Below are positions 8,013 to 15,741 of a stretch of 19,068 nucleotides of DNA, one piece after another (within the stretch, counting starts at the first letter, position 1; every line of letters begins with the position of its first letter). The notes under the pieces were generated by a model. The model saw only the letters and a list, made by a program, of their open reading frames with translations. It ran no database searches and was not told the DNA's origin. The DNA comes from DASZQY01 sp036511595. GTDB lineage: Bacteria > Pseudomonadota > Alphaproteobacteria > Rhizobiales > Kaistiaceae. The translations under genes and the position numbers were made by a program. Location: contig DATCBY010000011.1 in the NCBI GenBank assembly GCA_036511595.1, positions 1-19,068 of the forward strand, given 5' to 3'.

Positions 8013-8138
8013 GGCTCCTGAAGGACGTTTCGCCACTTCTTCATTGTTCAGATAGGGCGCTGTGGCGTACTGTAAAAACTCGCGGAGGGGCTTCGCGATC
8101 CCGGTGTACGCGGGATGAGTACGAGGGGGCTTTGTATC

Positions 8139-8564
8139 ATGCGTTGCGTGAATGCGCTGGCGTGCGCGGCCGTCCTCATATTTGCCGCCCTTCCCGCTAG
8201 GGCCGACACTATCCTGGCCAAAGTCAGCATCTCCGATCAGCGAATGGATGTTTTCGTCGACGGCTGGCCACGATATTCGTGGCCGGTGTCGACCGCCCGC
8301 CAGGGCTACTACACGCCGACCGGATACTTCGCGGCTCAGCGGCTGGCGAAGATGTGGTACTCGCGGAAATACGACAATTCCCCGATGCCCCATTCGATCT
8401 TCTTCAAGGGCGGCTTCGCCATCCACGGCACCGAGCACATCAAGCGCCTCGGCACGCCCGCCTCGCACGGCTGCATTCGCCTGCACCCAGAAAACGCCGC
8501 GGCGCTCTATTCGCTGGTCGAGGAAAACGGGATGGAGAACATGCAGATCGAGGTCGATCAGTAG
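8139..8564 (+). CDS. Small secreted L,D-transpeptidase (YkuD domain)
   Basis: L,D-transpeptidases form 3-3 peptidoglycan crosslinks or attach proteins to the wall from the periplasm. The 141-residue product has a signal peptide (hydrophobic core ALACAAVLIFAALPA, likely cleaved after ARA near residue 24) followed by a minimal YkuD domain. The catalytic signature is complete: His96 (IHG), then SHGCIRL with His110 and nucleophile Cys112. I chose ATG 8139 because GAGGGGG lies 9 bases before it and it places the signal peptide correctly; ATG 8115 lacks such a site. It is much shorter than multi-domain Ldt proteins, with no peptidoglycan-binding domain. It converges on guaA with a 9-bp gap and is divergent from panB. 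Confidence 0.93.
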   Translation: MRCVNALACAAVLIFAALPARADTILAKVSISDQRMDVFVDGWPRYSWPVSTARQGYYTPTGYFAAQRLAKMWYSRKYDNSPMPHSIFFKGGFAIHGTEHIKRLGTPASHGCIRLHPENAAALYSLVEENGMENMQIEVDQ

Positions 8565-8578
8565 CTTTCGCGGCTACT
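8560..8578. other. Hairpin holding both convergent stop codons
   Basis: AGTAGC (8560-8565), a 7-base loop, and GCTACT (8573-8578) form a perfect 6-bp inverted repeat. The TAG stop of the L,D-transpeptidase (8562-8564) and the TAG stop of guaA (complement of 8574-8576) lie in opposite arms. There is no T-run, so it is not a classic intrinsic terminator in either direction. Confidence 0.5.
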
Positions 8579-10121
8579 CCCACTCAATCGTGCCGGGCGG
8601 CTTCGACGTCACGTCGTAGACCACCCGGTTGATACCCTTGACCTCGTTGATGATGCGCGTCGCAGCGCGACCGAGGAAAGCCATGTCGAAGGGATAGAAG
8701 TCGGCGGTCATTCCGTCGTTGGAAGTGACGGCGCGCAGCGCACAGACGAAATCATAGGTGCGCATGTCGCCCATCACGCCGACGGTCTTCACCGGCAGCA
8801 GCACGGCGAACGCTTGCCAGATGGCATCGTAGAGCCCGGCCTTGCGGATTTCATCCAGATAGATCGCGTCGGCCTTCCTGAGGATCGCGAGTTTGTCGCG
8901 CGTGATGTCGCCCGGAATGCGGATCGCCAGCCCCGGCCCCGGAAACGGGTGGCGCCCGACGAAGGCTTCCGGCAGTCCCAGCTCACGGCCAAGCGCGCGG
9001 ACCTCATCCTTGAACAGCTCGCGCAGCGGCTCGACCACCTTCATCCGCATCCGTTCTGGCAGCCCGCCGACATTGTGATGCGACTTGATCGTCACCGACG
9101 GCCCGCCCAGCGCCGATACGCTCTCGATGACATCCGGATAAAGCGTGCCCTGCGCCAGGAAATCGGCGCCGCCGAGCTTCTTTGCCTCCGCCTCGAATGT
9201 CTCGACGAACAGCCGTCCGATGATCTTGCGCTTGTCTTCAGGGTCGGTTTTGCCGGCAAGCGCCGAGAGAAACGCACCGCTGGCGGTCACATGCACCAGC
9301 GGAATGTTGTAGTGGCCACGGAAGATCGACACGACCTCGTCCGGCTCGCCTTCGCGCATCAGGCCGTGATCGACGAAGACGCAGGAGAGCTGGTCGCCGA
9401 TCGCCTCATGCAATAGCAGCGCCGCGACCGATGAATCGACGCCCCCGGATAGCCCGCAGATCACCCGCCCGTTGCCGACCTGCTGGCGGATGCGTCGCAC
9501 CGCCTCGGCGCGGAACGCCGCCATCGTCCAGTCGCCTTTCAGCCCGGCAACCTTGTGGACGAAATTCGCGAGTAGCCTGGCGCCATCCGGCGTGTGCACG
9601 ACCTCGGGATGAAACTGGATGGCGTAGAGCTTGCGCTTCTCGTCGGCGATCATGGCGAAGGGAGCGCCCTCCGAAGTGCCGGTCACCTCGAAGCCGTCAG
9701 GAATTTTCGTCACCCGGTCGCCGTGGCTCATCCACACCTGATGGCGCTCGCCCGGCTTCCAGACACCGTCGAACAGCGCCGACGTCCTCACGATCTCGAC
9801 AAAGGCGCGGCCGAATTCGCGATTGTGCTCGCTTTCCACCTTGCCGCCGAGCTGCAGCGCCATCGCTTGCTCGCCGTAGCAGATACCGAGTATCGGCACG
9901 CCCGACGCGTAGAGAAGCTGCGGCGCCAGCGGCGCATTCTTGTCGAGCACACTCGCAGGGCCTCCGGAAAGAATGATCGCCTTGGGCTTCAGCCGCGCGG
10001 CTGCCTCCTCGGCCTTGTTGAACGGCGCGATCTCCGAATAGACGCCCGCCTCGCGCACCCTTCGGGCGATCAGCTGCGTCACCTGACTGCCGAAATCGAC
10101 GATGAGAACGGTATCGGTCAT
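8574..10121 (-). CDS. guaA: GMP synthase (glutamine-hydrolysing)
   Basis: GuaA converts XMP to GMP using ATP and glutamine-derived ammonia, the last step of the guanine branch. The 515-residue product is full length. The N-terminal class I glutaminase domain has the nucleophile Cys81 in GICYGEQ and the His/Glu pair in QFHPEV. The ATP-pyrophosphatase domain has the P-loop GLSGGVDSS at about 229-237. A C-terminal dimerisation domain ends in the conserved KPPGTIEWE. It is the last gene of a minus-strand series guaB, MAPEG, rsmB, guaA, but 129 bp separate it from rsmB, room for its own promoter. No strong ribosome site precedes ATG 10121. Confidence 0.98.
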   Translation of the reverse strand: MTDTVLIVDFGSQVTQLIARRVREAGVYSEIAPFNKAEEAAARLKPKAIILSGGPASVLDKNAPLAPQLLYASGVPILGICYGEQAMALQLGGKVESEHNREFGRAFVEIVRTSALFDGVWKPGERHQVWMSHGDRVTKIPDGFEVTGTSEGAPFAMIADEKRKLYAIQFHPEVVHTPDGARLLANFVHKVAGLKGDWTMAAFRAEAVRRIRQQVGNGRVICGLSGGVDSSVAALLLHEAIGDQLSCVFVDHGLMREGEPDEVVSIFRGHYNIPLVHVTASGAFLSALAGKTDPEDKRKIIGRLFVETFEAEAKKLGGADFLAQGTLYPDVIESVSALGGPSVTIKSHHNVGGLPERMRMKVVEPLRELFKDEVRALGRELGLPEAFVGRHPFPGPGLAIRIPGDITRDKLAILRKADAIYLDEIRKAGLYDAIWQAFAVLLPVKTVGVMGDMRTYDFVCALRAVTSNDGMTADFYPFDMAFLGRAATRIINEVKGINRVVYDVTSKPPGTIEWE

Positions 10122-10187
10122 GCGCGTGCCCGGATCATGGAAAGGAGTTGGTGACTAAGGTTGGTGGACACCCGCAACAGTAGTGGC

Positions 10188-10214
10188 ATCTTAGCGTGAA
10201 GCGCCTGCTCTCAA
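10188..10214 (-). promoter_or_regulatory. Candidate guaA promoter
   Basis: On the minus strand TTGAGA (complement of 10209-10214) and TAAGAT (complement of 10188-10193) are 15 bases apart in the 129-bp rsmB-guaA gap, about 67 bp before ATG 10121. The spacing is shorter than ideal; a -35 of GATTGA would give 17. Weak support. Confidence 0.22.
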
Positions 10215-10250
10215 TCGCGTTGGAAAAGATCGCCACCCCCGCCACCGCTC

Positions 10251-11540
10251 TCATTGCCGCTGCAGGACCCCGACAAAGAATCCGTCGGTAGCCGTCCGCC
10301 GCGGCGACAGCACGACCCCGTTCGCGGTCATCAGGGCGGCGTCAGCCAAGCCCGGGCCGATCTCGGAGGTCGCCAGCGCCTCTCTCGGCGGCACTACGCG
10401 AAACGCCGGCGACGCAACGGCGAACGCCGCGAGCTGGTCGGTGTTTTCCTCCGGCAGCAGCGAGCAGGTGACATAGACCAGCCGCCCGCCCGGCTTCACG
10501 TATTGCGCACCGAGCGAAAGCAACGCGGCCTGCTCGCCGAGACGATTGCCGAGCGCCCGCTCGGTCAGCTTCCATTTTGAATCCGGACGCCGCCGCCAGA
10601 CTCCGCTACCCGTGCACGGAGCGTCAATGAGCACCGTGTCCATTTTCCCGCTGAGGTCATCGAGCGCCGCTCCCGCCTCGCGCACCTCGACGCTGTGCGC
10701 ATCGGCCCGCTTGATGCGCTCGAAGATCGGCGCCAGCCGGACGCGATCGCTGTCGGTGGCGACCACCCTGCCCTTGCCGCCCATTATTGACGCCAGCGCC
10801 AGCGTCTTGCCGCCGGCGCCGGCGCAAAGGTCGAGCACCTGCTGCCCGGCCTTGGCGCCGATCATCAGCGCCGCGATCTGGCTGCCTTCGTCCTGAATCT
10901 CGAACCAGCCTTTCTGGAACGCCGGTTCGACCTGCACGTTCGGATGGCGCCCGTCGCCGGCCGTAGCCGGGATACGCACGCCGTCCGGCGAATAGGGAGT
11001 CGCCAGCGCGCCGAACTTTGCCAGCCCGTCGCGCACCTTGGCGCGTTCCGCCTTCGGCCGATTGGCGCGCATGTCCAGCGGCGGGCGAAGCGCCAGCGCC
11101 TCGCCTTCCGCGACCCAGTCGGCGCCGAACACCCGCTCGAAACGCGTCGCCGCCCATTCGGGAATATCCGCCCGCACATGATCCGGCGCGTCGGCGAGAT
11201 CACCCGTCTCCAAGCGCGACCGCTCGTCATCGGTCAGCGGCTCAGGCGCGTGGGGATCGCCGCTGACTGCCTTCTCCACGCCGGCCGCACCGAGTTCCCA
11301 ACGCCGCGCGATGGTCGCCAGAACAACCGCCCGCGGCGCCTCGGCCGCCATCACCCACGCACTGGATGCCCGCCAGCGCATTGCGTCGTAGACGATGTTG
11401 CCGATTGCCGCCCGATCGCCCGACCCGGCGAAGCGGTGCACTACGCCCCAGTCCTTGAGCGCCTCCGAGATCGGCCGGTGCCGCGACTCCACCTGCTCCA
11501 GCACCTCGATCGCAGCCGCGAGCTTTCCGCCGAGCCTCAT
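10251..11540 (-). CDS. RsmB/NOP-family RNA m5C methyltransferase
   Basis: Proteins of this family methylate cytosine at C5 in rRNA or tRNA using S-adenosylmethionine. The 429-residue product has a helical N-terminal region (about 1-130), a linker RNA-binding region, and a Rossmann methyltransferase core with the SAM motif VLDLCAGAGGKT. The two active-site cysteines are Cys309 (DAPCTGSG) and Cys359 (YVTCSLLPEEN), as in RsmB. I chose ATG 11540 because it overlaps the stop of the MAPEG gene (ATGA), a translational-coupling arrangement; the frame stays open further upstream only as a shadow of that gene. The N-terminus is shorter and more divergent than the NusB-like domain of E. coli RsmB, so the exact target base is not certain. 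Confidence 0.92.
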   Translation of the reverse strand: MRLGGKLAAAIEVLEQVESRHRPISEALKDWGVVHRFAGSGDRAAIGNIVYDAMRWRASSAWVMAAEAPRAVVLATIARRWELGAAGVEKAVSGDPHAPEPLTDDERSRLETGDLADAPDHVRADIPEWAATRFERVFGADWVAEGEALALRPPLDMRANRPKAERAKVRDGLAKFGALATPYSPDGVRIPATAGDGRHPNVQVEPAFQKGWFEIQDEGSQIAALMIGAKAGQQVLDLCAGAGGKTLALASIMGGKGRVVATDSDRVRLAPIFERIKRADAHSVEVREAGAALDDLSGKMDTVLIDAPCTGSGVWRRRPDSKWKLTERALGNRLGEQAALLSLGAQYVKPGGRLVYVTCSLLPEENTDQLAAFAVASPAFRVVPPREALATSEIGPGLADAALMTANGVVLSPRRTATDGFFVGVLQRQ

Positions 11541-11953
11541 GCGATCACCGACACGGCGAACCACAGCCACATGATGATCAGCACGGTCATGCCGAAGCAG
11601 TACGCCCAGAATCGGCGCGGCACGTCGTTGCTGGTCGAATGGATAAAAGCATGAACGACGCGCGAGATGACGAATAGCCATGCCAGGCCCGCCAGCGGCG
11701 CCGAGGCATGCTGCGTGATCAGCGCCAGCGCGATCAGGACGTAGAACAGCACTGGCAGCTCGAACTGGTTCTGGAAGGCGTTCTGAACCTGCAGGGTCGG
11801 CTTCGGCCAGTTTGGCTCGCCCAGGGCGATGTCGCCGATGCGCAGCGTGCGGTCGCGAAGGGCACGGATGCGCAACGAGCCCATCCGGAAGAGCAGCACG
11901 AAGGTAAGCGCTACCTCTACGAACACCGGCAGCAGGACGGCGGTTGCGGTCAT
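11537..11953 (-). CDS. MAPEG-family membrane protein
   Basis: The 138-residue product has four hydrophobic segments, at about 4-22, 68-86, 88-106 and 114-136. Between the first two it carries the family's polar loop motif (LQVQNAFQNQFELPVLFYVL), which resembles the glutathione- or lipid-binding site of MAPEG proteins (membrane-associated eicosanoid and glutathione metabolism family). Bacterial members are mostly uncharacterised, and no substrate can be assigned. It sits between guaB (9-bp gap) and rsmB (4-bp overlap), so cotranscription is likely. A G-rich GCGGGG lies directly against the ATG, too close for a normal ribosome site. Confidence 0.87.
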   Translation of the reverse strand: MTATAVLLPVFVEVALTFVLLFRMGSLRIRALRDRTLRIGDIALGEPNWPKPTLQVQNAFQNQFELPVLFYVLIALALITQHASAPLAGLAWLFVISRVVHAFIHSTSNDVPRRFWAYCFGMTVLIIMWLWFAVSVIA

Positions 11954-11962
11954 CCCCGCGGT

Positions 11963-13444
11963 CTACACCGCGCCAGGATAGTTCGGGCTCTCGCGGGTGA
12001 TGGTCACGTCGTGGACGTGACTCTCGCGGAACGCTGCGGAGGAAATGCGCATGAAGCGCGCCTTGTCGCGGAATTCGGCAAGATCGGCCGCCCCGACATA
12101 ACCCATCGCCGCGCGCAGCCCTCCGGCGAGCTGGTGGATCACCCCCCCAACCGGCCCCTTGTAAGGTACCTGTCCCTCGATGCCCTCCGGTACGAGCTTG
12201 AGCTGATCGCGCACCTCCGCCTGGAAGTAGCGGTCGGCCGATCCGCGCGCCATAGCGCCGATCGAGCCCATGCCACGATAGGCTTTGTACGAGCGGCCCT
12301 GATGCAGATAGACCTCGCCCGGGCTTTCATCGGTGCCGGCGAGCAGCGACCCGATCATGGCGACCGAGGCGCCCGCCGCCAGCGCCTTGGCGAGGTCGCC
12401 GGAATACTTGATGCCGCCGTCGGCAATCGCCGGCACGCCGGCTTTGTCGGCGGCCTCGACCGCGTCCATGATGGCGGTGAGCTGCGGCACGCCGACGCCG
12501 GCGACGATCCGCGTCGTGCAGATCGAGCCCGGCCCAATGCCGACCTTCACCGCATCCACGCCCGCATCGATCAGCGCCTTGGCGCCGTCGGCCGTCGCGA
12601 TATTGCCGGCGATGACCTGCACCCGGTTGGAGAGCTTCTTGACGCGACTGACCGCGTCGAGCACGCGCTGCGAATGACCATGCGCCGTGTCGATCACCAC
12701 CACGTCCACATCGGCATCGATCAACCGCTCGCTGCGCTCGAAGCCGGCATCGCCGACGCTGGATGCTGCCGCCGCGCGCAGCCGCCCTTGCTCGTCCTTG
12801 GTGGCGTGCGGGTTCAGGCGGCTCTTCTCGATGTCCTTCACCGTTATCAGTCCAACGCAGCGGTAATCGTCATCCACTACCAGCAGCTTCTCGATACGGT
12901 GGTGATGGAGCAGTCGCTTGGCTTCCTCCTGATCGACCGTATCGGTCACGGTGACCAGATCCTCGCGCGTCATCAGGTCCGCGACCTTCTGCGACGGGTC
13001 GGTGGCAAAACGCACATCGCGATTGGTAAGGATGCCGACCAGCCGCCCATCTGCCTCGACCACGGGAATGCCGGAGATGTTGAATCGCTTGGTAAGCGCC
13101 AGCGCCTCGGCGAGCGTCGCGCCCGGGTTGATGGTCACCGGATTGACCACCATGCCGGACTCGAACTTCTTCACCTGCCGCACTGCTTCCGCCTGTTCTT
13201 CCGGCGTCAGGTTGCGGTGGATCACGCCGATGCCACCGGCCTGCGCCATGGCAATCGCCAAGCGCGCCTCGGTCACGGTGTCCATCGCCGCCGAAATGAT
13301 CGGCAGGTTGAGTGCGATCGACCGGGTGAGCCGTGTCCCGATGACCGCCTCGCCCGGCAATACCGTCGAGTATCCGGGCGTCAGCAGCACGTCGTCGAAC
13401 GCCAGCGCCTCACGTCCCGTGGACGGTTCGATCAGGTGAGCCAT
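11963..13444 (-). CDS. guaB: IMP dehydrogenase
   Basis: GuaB oxidises IMP to XMP with NAD, the rate-limiting step towards GMP. The 493-residue product has the (beta/alpha)8 barrel interrupted by a tandem CBS (Bateman) module at about 95-210, which binds regulatory nucleotides. The catalytic loop GPGSICTTR carries Cys309 (Cys305 in E. coli), and the flap region around residues 385-435 is intact. ATG 13444 is preceded by AGAGG at 5 bases and gives the standard N-terminus (LAFDDVLLTPGYS); an in-frame start 18 codons upstream lacks support. It leads the minus-strand group with MAPEG, rsmB and guaA and is divergent from the MFS gene across a 195-bp gap. Confidence 0.98.
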   Translation of the reverse strand: MAHLIEPSTGREALAFDDVLLTPGYSTVLPGEAVIGTRLTRSIALNLPIISAAMDTVTEARLAIAMAQAGGIGVIHRNLTPEEQAEAVRQVKKFESGMVVNPVTINPGATLAEALALTKRFNISGIPVVEADGRLVGILTNRDVRFATDPSQKVADLMTREDLVTVTDTVDQEEAKRLLHHHRIEKLLVVDDDYRCVGLITVKDIEKSRLNPHATKDEQGRLRAAAASSVGDAGFERSERLIDADVDVVVIDTAHGHSQRVLDAVSRVKKLSNRVQVIAGNIATADGAKALIDAGVDAVKVGIGPGSICTTRIVAGVGVPQLTAIMDAVEAADKAGVPAIADGGIKYSGDLAKALAAGASVAMIGSLLAGTDESPGEVYLHQGRSYKAYRGMGSIGAMARGSADRYFQAEVRDQLKLVPEGIEGQVPYKGPVGGVIHQLAGGLRAAMGYVGAADLAEFRDKARFMRISSAAFRESHVHDVTITRESPNYPGAV

Positions 13445-13519
13445 GTCAACCTCTGAAATAAAACGATGGCGCTGCCGATCCAGTCTGAAGGTCGGCATTC
13501 GCCAGGGCGCGGTAAGAGT

Positions 13520-13601
13520 TGACGGCGGTCAATAGCACGAAAATCGAGATTCGCAATATTGCCGCAGAGGTCTTGGCGCGCGCGCCCACGGGACTAGTGT
13601 A
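13520..13601. promoter_or_regulatory. Palindrome-rich guaB/MFS divergent control region
   Basis: Three palindromes occur in 70 bp: TTGAC-GGCG-GTCAA (13520-13533), GCAATATTGC (13554-13563) and GGCGCGCGCGCC (13576-13587). A possible + strand promoter for the MFS gene is TTGGCG (13574-13579) and TAGTGT (13596-13601) with 16-base spacing, and it would enclose the GC palindrome. On the minus strand the first palindrome lies about 75 bp before guaB. The binding proteins are unknown, and no regulator gene is adjacent. Confidence 0.4.
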
Positions 13602-13639
13602 AGGGCGCTCCACATCCATCCCCTCCCCGATTCCCGTCC

Positions 13640-15055
13640 ATGCCCGACCGCATCCTGGTTCCCCTGATCGTCGCCTGCGCGCTGTTCATGGAGAACCTCG
13701 ATTCCACCGTCATTTCGACGGCGCTGCCGACCATCGCGCGTGATTTCGGCACCAGCCCGATCCATCTCAAGCTGGCGCTAACCACGTATCTTCTCACCAT
13801 CGCCGTGTTCCTGCCCGCTTCCGGATGGCTCGCTGACCGCTTCGGTGCCCGCCTCATCTTCAGGCTTGCCATCGTCACTTTCACGCTCGGTTCCATCCTC
13901 TGCGGCTTCTCCAATTCGATCGGCGCCATCGTCTTCGCCCGCGTCGTCCAGGGCGTCGGCGGCGCCATGATGGTTCCGGTCGGGCGGCTGGTCATCCTGC
14001 GTACAGTCCCGAAACACGAGATTGTTGGCGCGCTCGCCTGGCTGACCGTGCCCGCCCTCATCGGGCCGGTCATCGGTCCGCCGGTCGGCGGCTTCATCAT
14101 CACCTACGTCGCCTGGCCGTGGATCTTCTGGATCAATATCCCGGTCGGCATCCTTGGCCTCATTTTGGCGACACTCTTCATCCCGGACGTGCGCGGCGAA
14201 ACGCGCGTCGGGTTCGATCGCCTGGGCTTCGTGCTCTCCGGCCTCGGACTCGCCCTTTTCGTCACCGGCACGACGACGCTGGGCCTGGGGCTTTTGCCGC
14301 TGCCGCTGGTGCTGGCCTTCCTCGTCAGCGGCGCCGCCCTGATCTACGCCTACATCGTCCACAGCCAGCGCATTCCCAATCCCATTCTCGATCTGACGCT
14401 GCTCAAGGTTCAGACGTTCCGGCACAGCATCGTCGGAGCGATGCTTTTCCGCATCGGCATGGGCGCGACGCCGTTCCTGCTGCCGCTGCTGTTGCAGATC
14501 GGCTTCGGCATGACGCCATTTCAGTCCGGCCTCATCACCTTCGCCGCCGCCATCGGCGCGATCGCCATGAAATTCGTGGCGCCGCCGGCGCTGCGCCGCT
14601 TCGGCTTCCGCAACGTGCTTGTGTGGAACACCTTCATCGCTGCTTTCTTCGTTGGCTTGCCGGCGGCCTTCACCGTCACCACGCCGGTTGCGCTGATGAC
14701 GGGTCTCTTGCTCATCGGTGGCTTCTTCCGGTCGCTGCAGTTCACGGCAATCAACGCGCTCACCTATGCCGACATTCCGTCATTCCGGATGAGCGGCGCG
14801 ACGACGCTGACCGCCGTCGGACAACAACTGTCACTCTCGCTTGGCGTCTCCGCCGGCGCGATCACGCTGGAAACCGCCACGCGCTTTACCGGCGGCGTGC
14901 TCGTTGCCAGCGATTTCTGGTTCCCGTTCCTGATCGTGGGAGCGATCTCGCTGACCTCGCTCATCGCATTCAACGACCTCGCCCACGATGCCGGCGACGA
15001 GATGTCCGGCCGCCGCAAGGCCGAGCCGGTGACCATCGGCGGCGAGCACGGCTAG
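13640..15055 (+). CDS. MFS transporter, DHA2 (EmrB/QacA-like) family
   Basis: The 471-residue integral membrane protein resembles proton-coupled drug exporters of the 14-helix DHA2 group. Evidence is the N-terminal D-containing helix (FMENLDSTVISTALP), motif A (GWLADRFGAR) between helices 2 and 3, the helix-4 RVVQGVGGAMMVP motif, and the antiporter motif C in helix 5 (IGPVIGPPVGG). Hydrophobic helices continue to about residue 445, then a short charged tail. No EmrA-like fusion protein or TetR/MarR regulator lies beside it, so substrate and control are open. ATG 13640 has no clear ribosome site but matches the family N-terminus. Its stop overlaps the stop of convergent rlmE by two bases within CTAG. 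Confidence 0.92.
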   Translation: MPDRILVPLIVACALFMENLDSTVISTALPTIARDFGTSPIHLKLALTTYLLTIAVFLPASGWLADRFGARLIFRLAIVTFTLGSILCGFSNSIGAIVFARVVQGVGGAMMVPVGRLVILRTVPKHEIVGALAWLTVPALIGPVIGPPVGGFIITYVAWPWIFWINIPVGILGLILATLFIPDVRGETRVGFDRLGFVLSGLGLALFVTGTTTLGLGLLPLPLVLAFLVSGAALIYAYIVHSQRIPNPILDLTLLKVQTFRHSIVGAMLFRIGMGATPFLLPLLLQIGFGMTPFQSGLITFAAAIGAIAMKFVAPPALRRFGFRNVLVWNTFIAAFFVGLPAAFTVTTPVALMTGLLLIGGFFRSLQFTAINALTYADIPSFRMSGATTLTAVGQQLSLSLGVSAGAITLETATRFTGGVLVASDFWFPFLIVGAISLTSLIAFNDLAHDAGDEMSGRRKAEPVTIGGEHG

Positions 15056-15741
15056 CCGTTCCGGCGAAAACCCTTGGCAACCAGATAAAGCTCAACCGAC
15101 TGCGCCCGGCTCGCCGGCGGCTTGACGTGGTGGACTGCGGCGAAGTCCCGCTTCAACCGGGTCAGCAATTCTCCCTCGGTGCCGCCCCGAAACACCTTGG
15201 CGACGAAGTCGCCGCCAGGTTTCAGAATGGTGGCGGCAAAGTCGGCCGCTGCCGCGCAGAGCGCCACGGTTCGAAAATGGTCGGTCTGCCGGTGCCCGGT
15301 CGTCGGCGCCGCCATGTCGGAGAGCACCAGATCGGCCTGCGCGCCCAGTGCCGCGCGGATGGCGTCCGGAGCATCTGGCTCGAGAAAATCCTTCAGCAGG
15401 ATGGTGACCCCGCCGAGCGGATCCATACCGAGATAGTCGATGGCAACCAGGGGCCGGTCGACCGTCGCATGCGTGCGAGCGACGGCGACCTGTGACCAGC
15501 CTCCGGGCGCTGCCCCGAGATCGACCACCCGTTTGCCAGGCGCCAGCAGATGATAGCGGTCGTCGAGTTCGATCAGCTTGTAGGCCGAACGGGCGCGATA
15601 GCCGTCGGCGTGGGCCCGCGCGACATAAGGATCGTTGAGCTGCCGCTCCAGCCAGCGTGTCGACGAAGCCTTTCGGCGTTTCGCGGTTTTGACGTGAACC
15701 TTGAGTGCGCGCCGGCCAGAACCCGGCTTCTTTTCAACCAT
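15052..15741 (-). CDS. rlmE: 23S rRNA 2'-O-methyltransferase RlmE (FtsJ)
   Basis: RlmE methylates the 2'-O of U2552 in the 23S A-loop late in 50S maturation. The 229-residue product has a basic N-terminal extension (about 1-28, rich in Lys and Arg) before the FtsJ fold. The catalytic K-D-K-E set is visible: Lys55 (RSAYKL), Asp in VLSDMAAPTTGH, Lys in VAKVFRGG and Glu in SVELYLVA. The SAM-binding motif is VVDLGAAPGGWSQ. I chose ATG 15741 because AAGG lies just upstream and it matches family length better than an earlier in-frame ATG inside ppx. It overlaps the ppx 3' end by 8 bp, indicating coupling; ppx-rlmE pairing is common in alphaproteobacteria. Confidence 0.96.
   Translation of the reverse strand: MVEKKPGSGRRALKVHVKTAKRRKASSTRWLERQLNDPYVARAHADGYRARSAYKLIELDDRYHLLAPGKRVVDLGAAPGGWSQVAVARTHATVDRPLVAIDYLGMDPLGGVTILLKDFLEPDAPDAIRAALGAQADLVLSDMAAPTTGHRQTDHFRTVALCAAAADFAATILKPGGDFVAKVFRGGTEGELLTRLKRDFAAVHHVKPPASRAQSVELYLVAKGFRRNG

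Noticed and set aside
7944..8486. 180-codon minus-strand frame opposite the L,D-transpeptidase
   Set aside because: The opposite strand has a signal peptide and complete YkuD active site; this frame has neither a ribosome site nor motifs.
10141..10184. AAAGGAG followed by TTG/GTG on the + strand upstream of guaA
   Set aside because: The frame stops after about ten codons and is antisense to the guaA leader; a chance ribosome-site match.
11708..13456. 582-codon + strand frame opposite guaB and the MAPEG gene
   Set aside because: His/Arg-rich composition without domains; it mirrors strongly conserved genes on the other strand.
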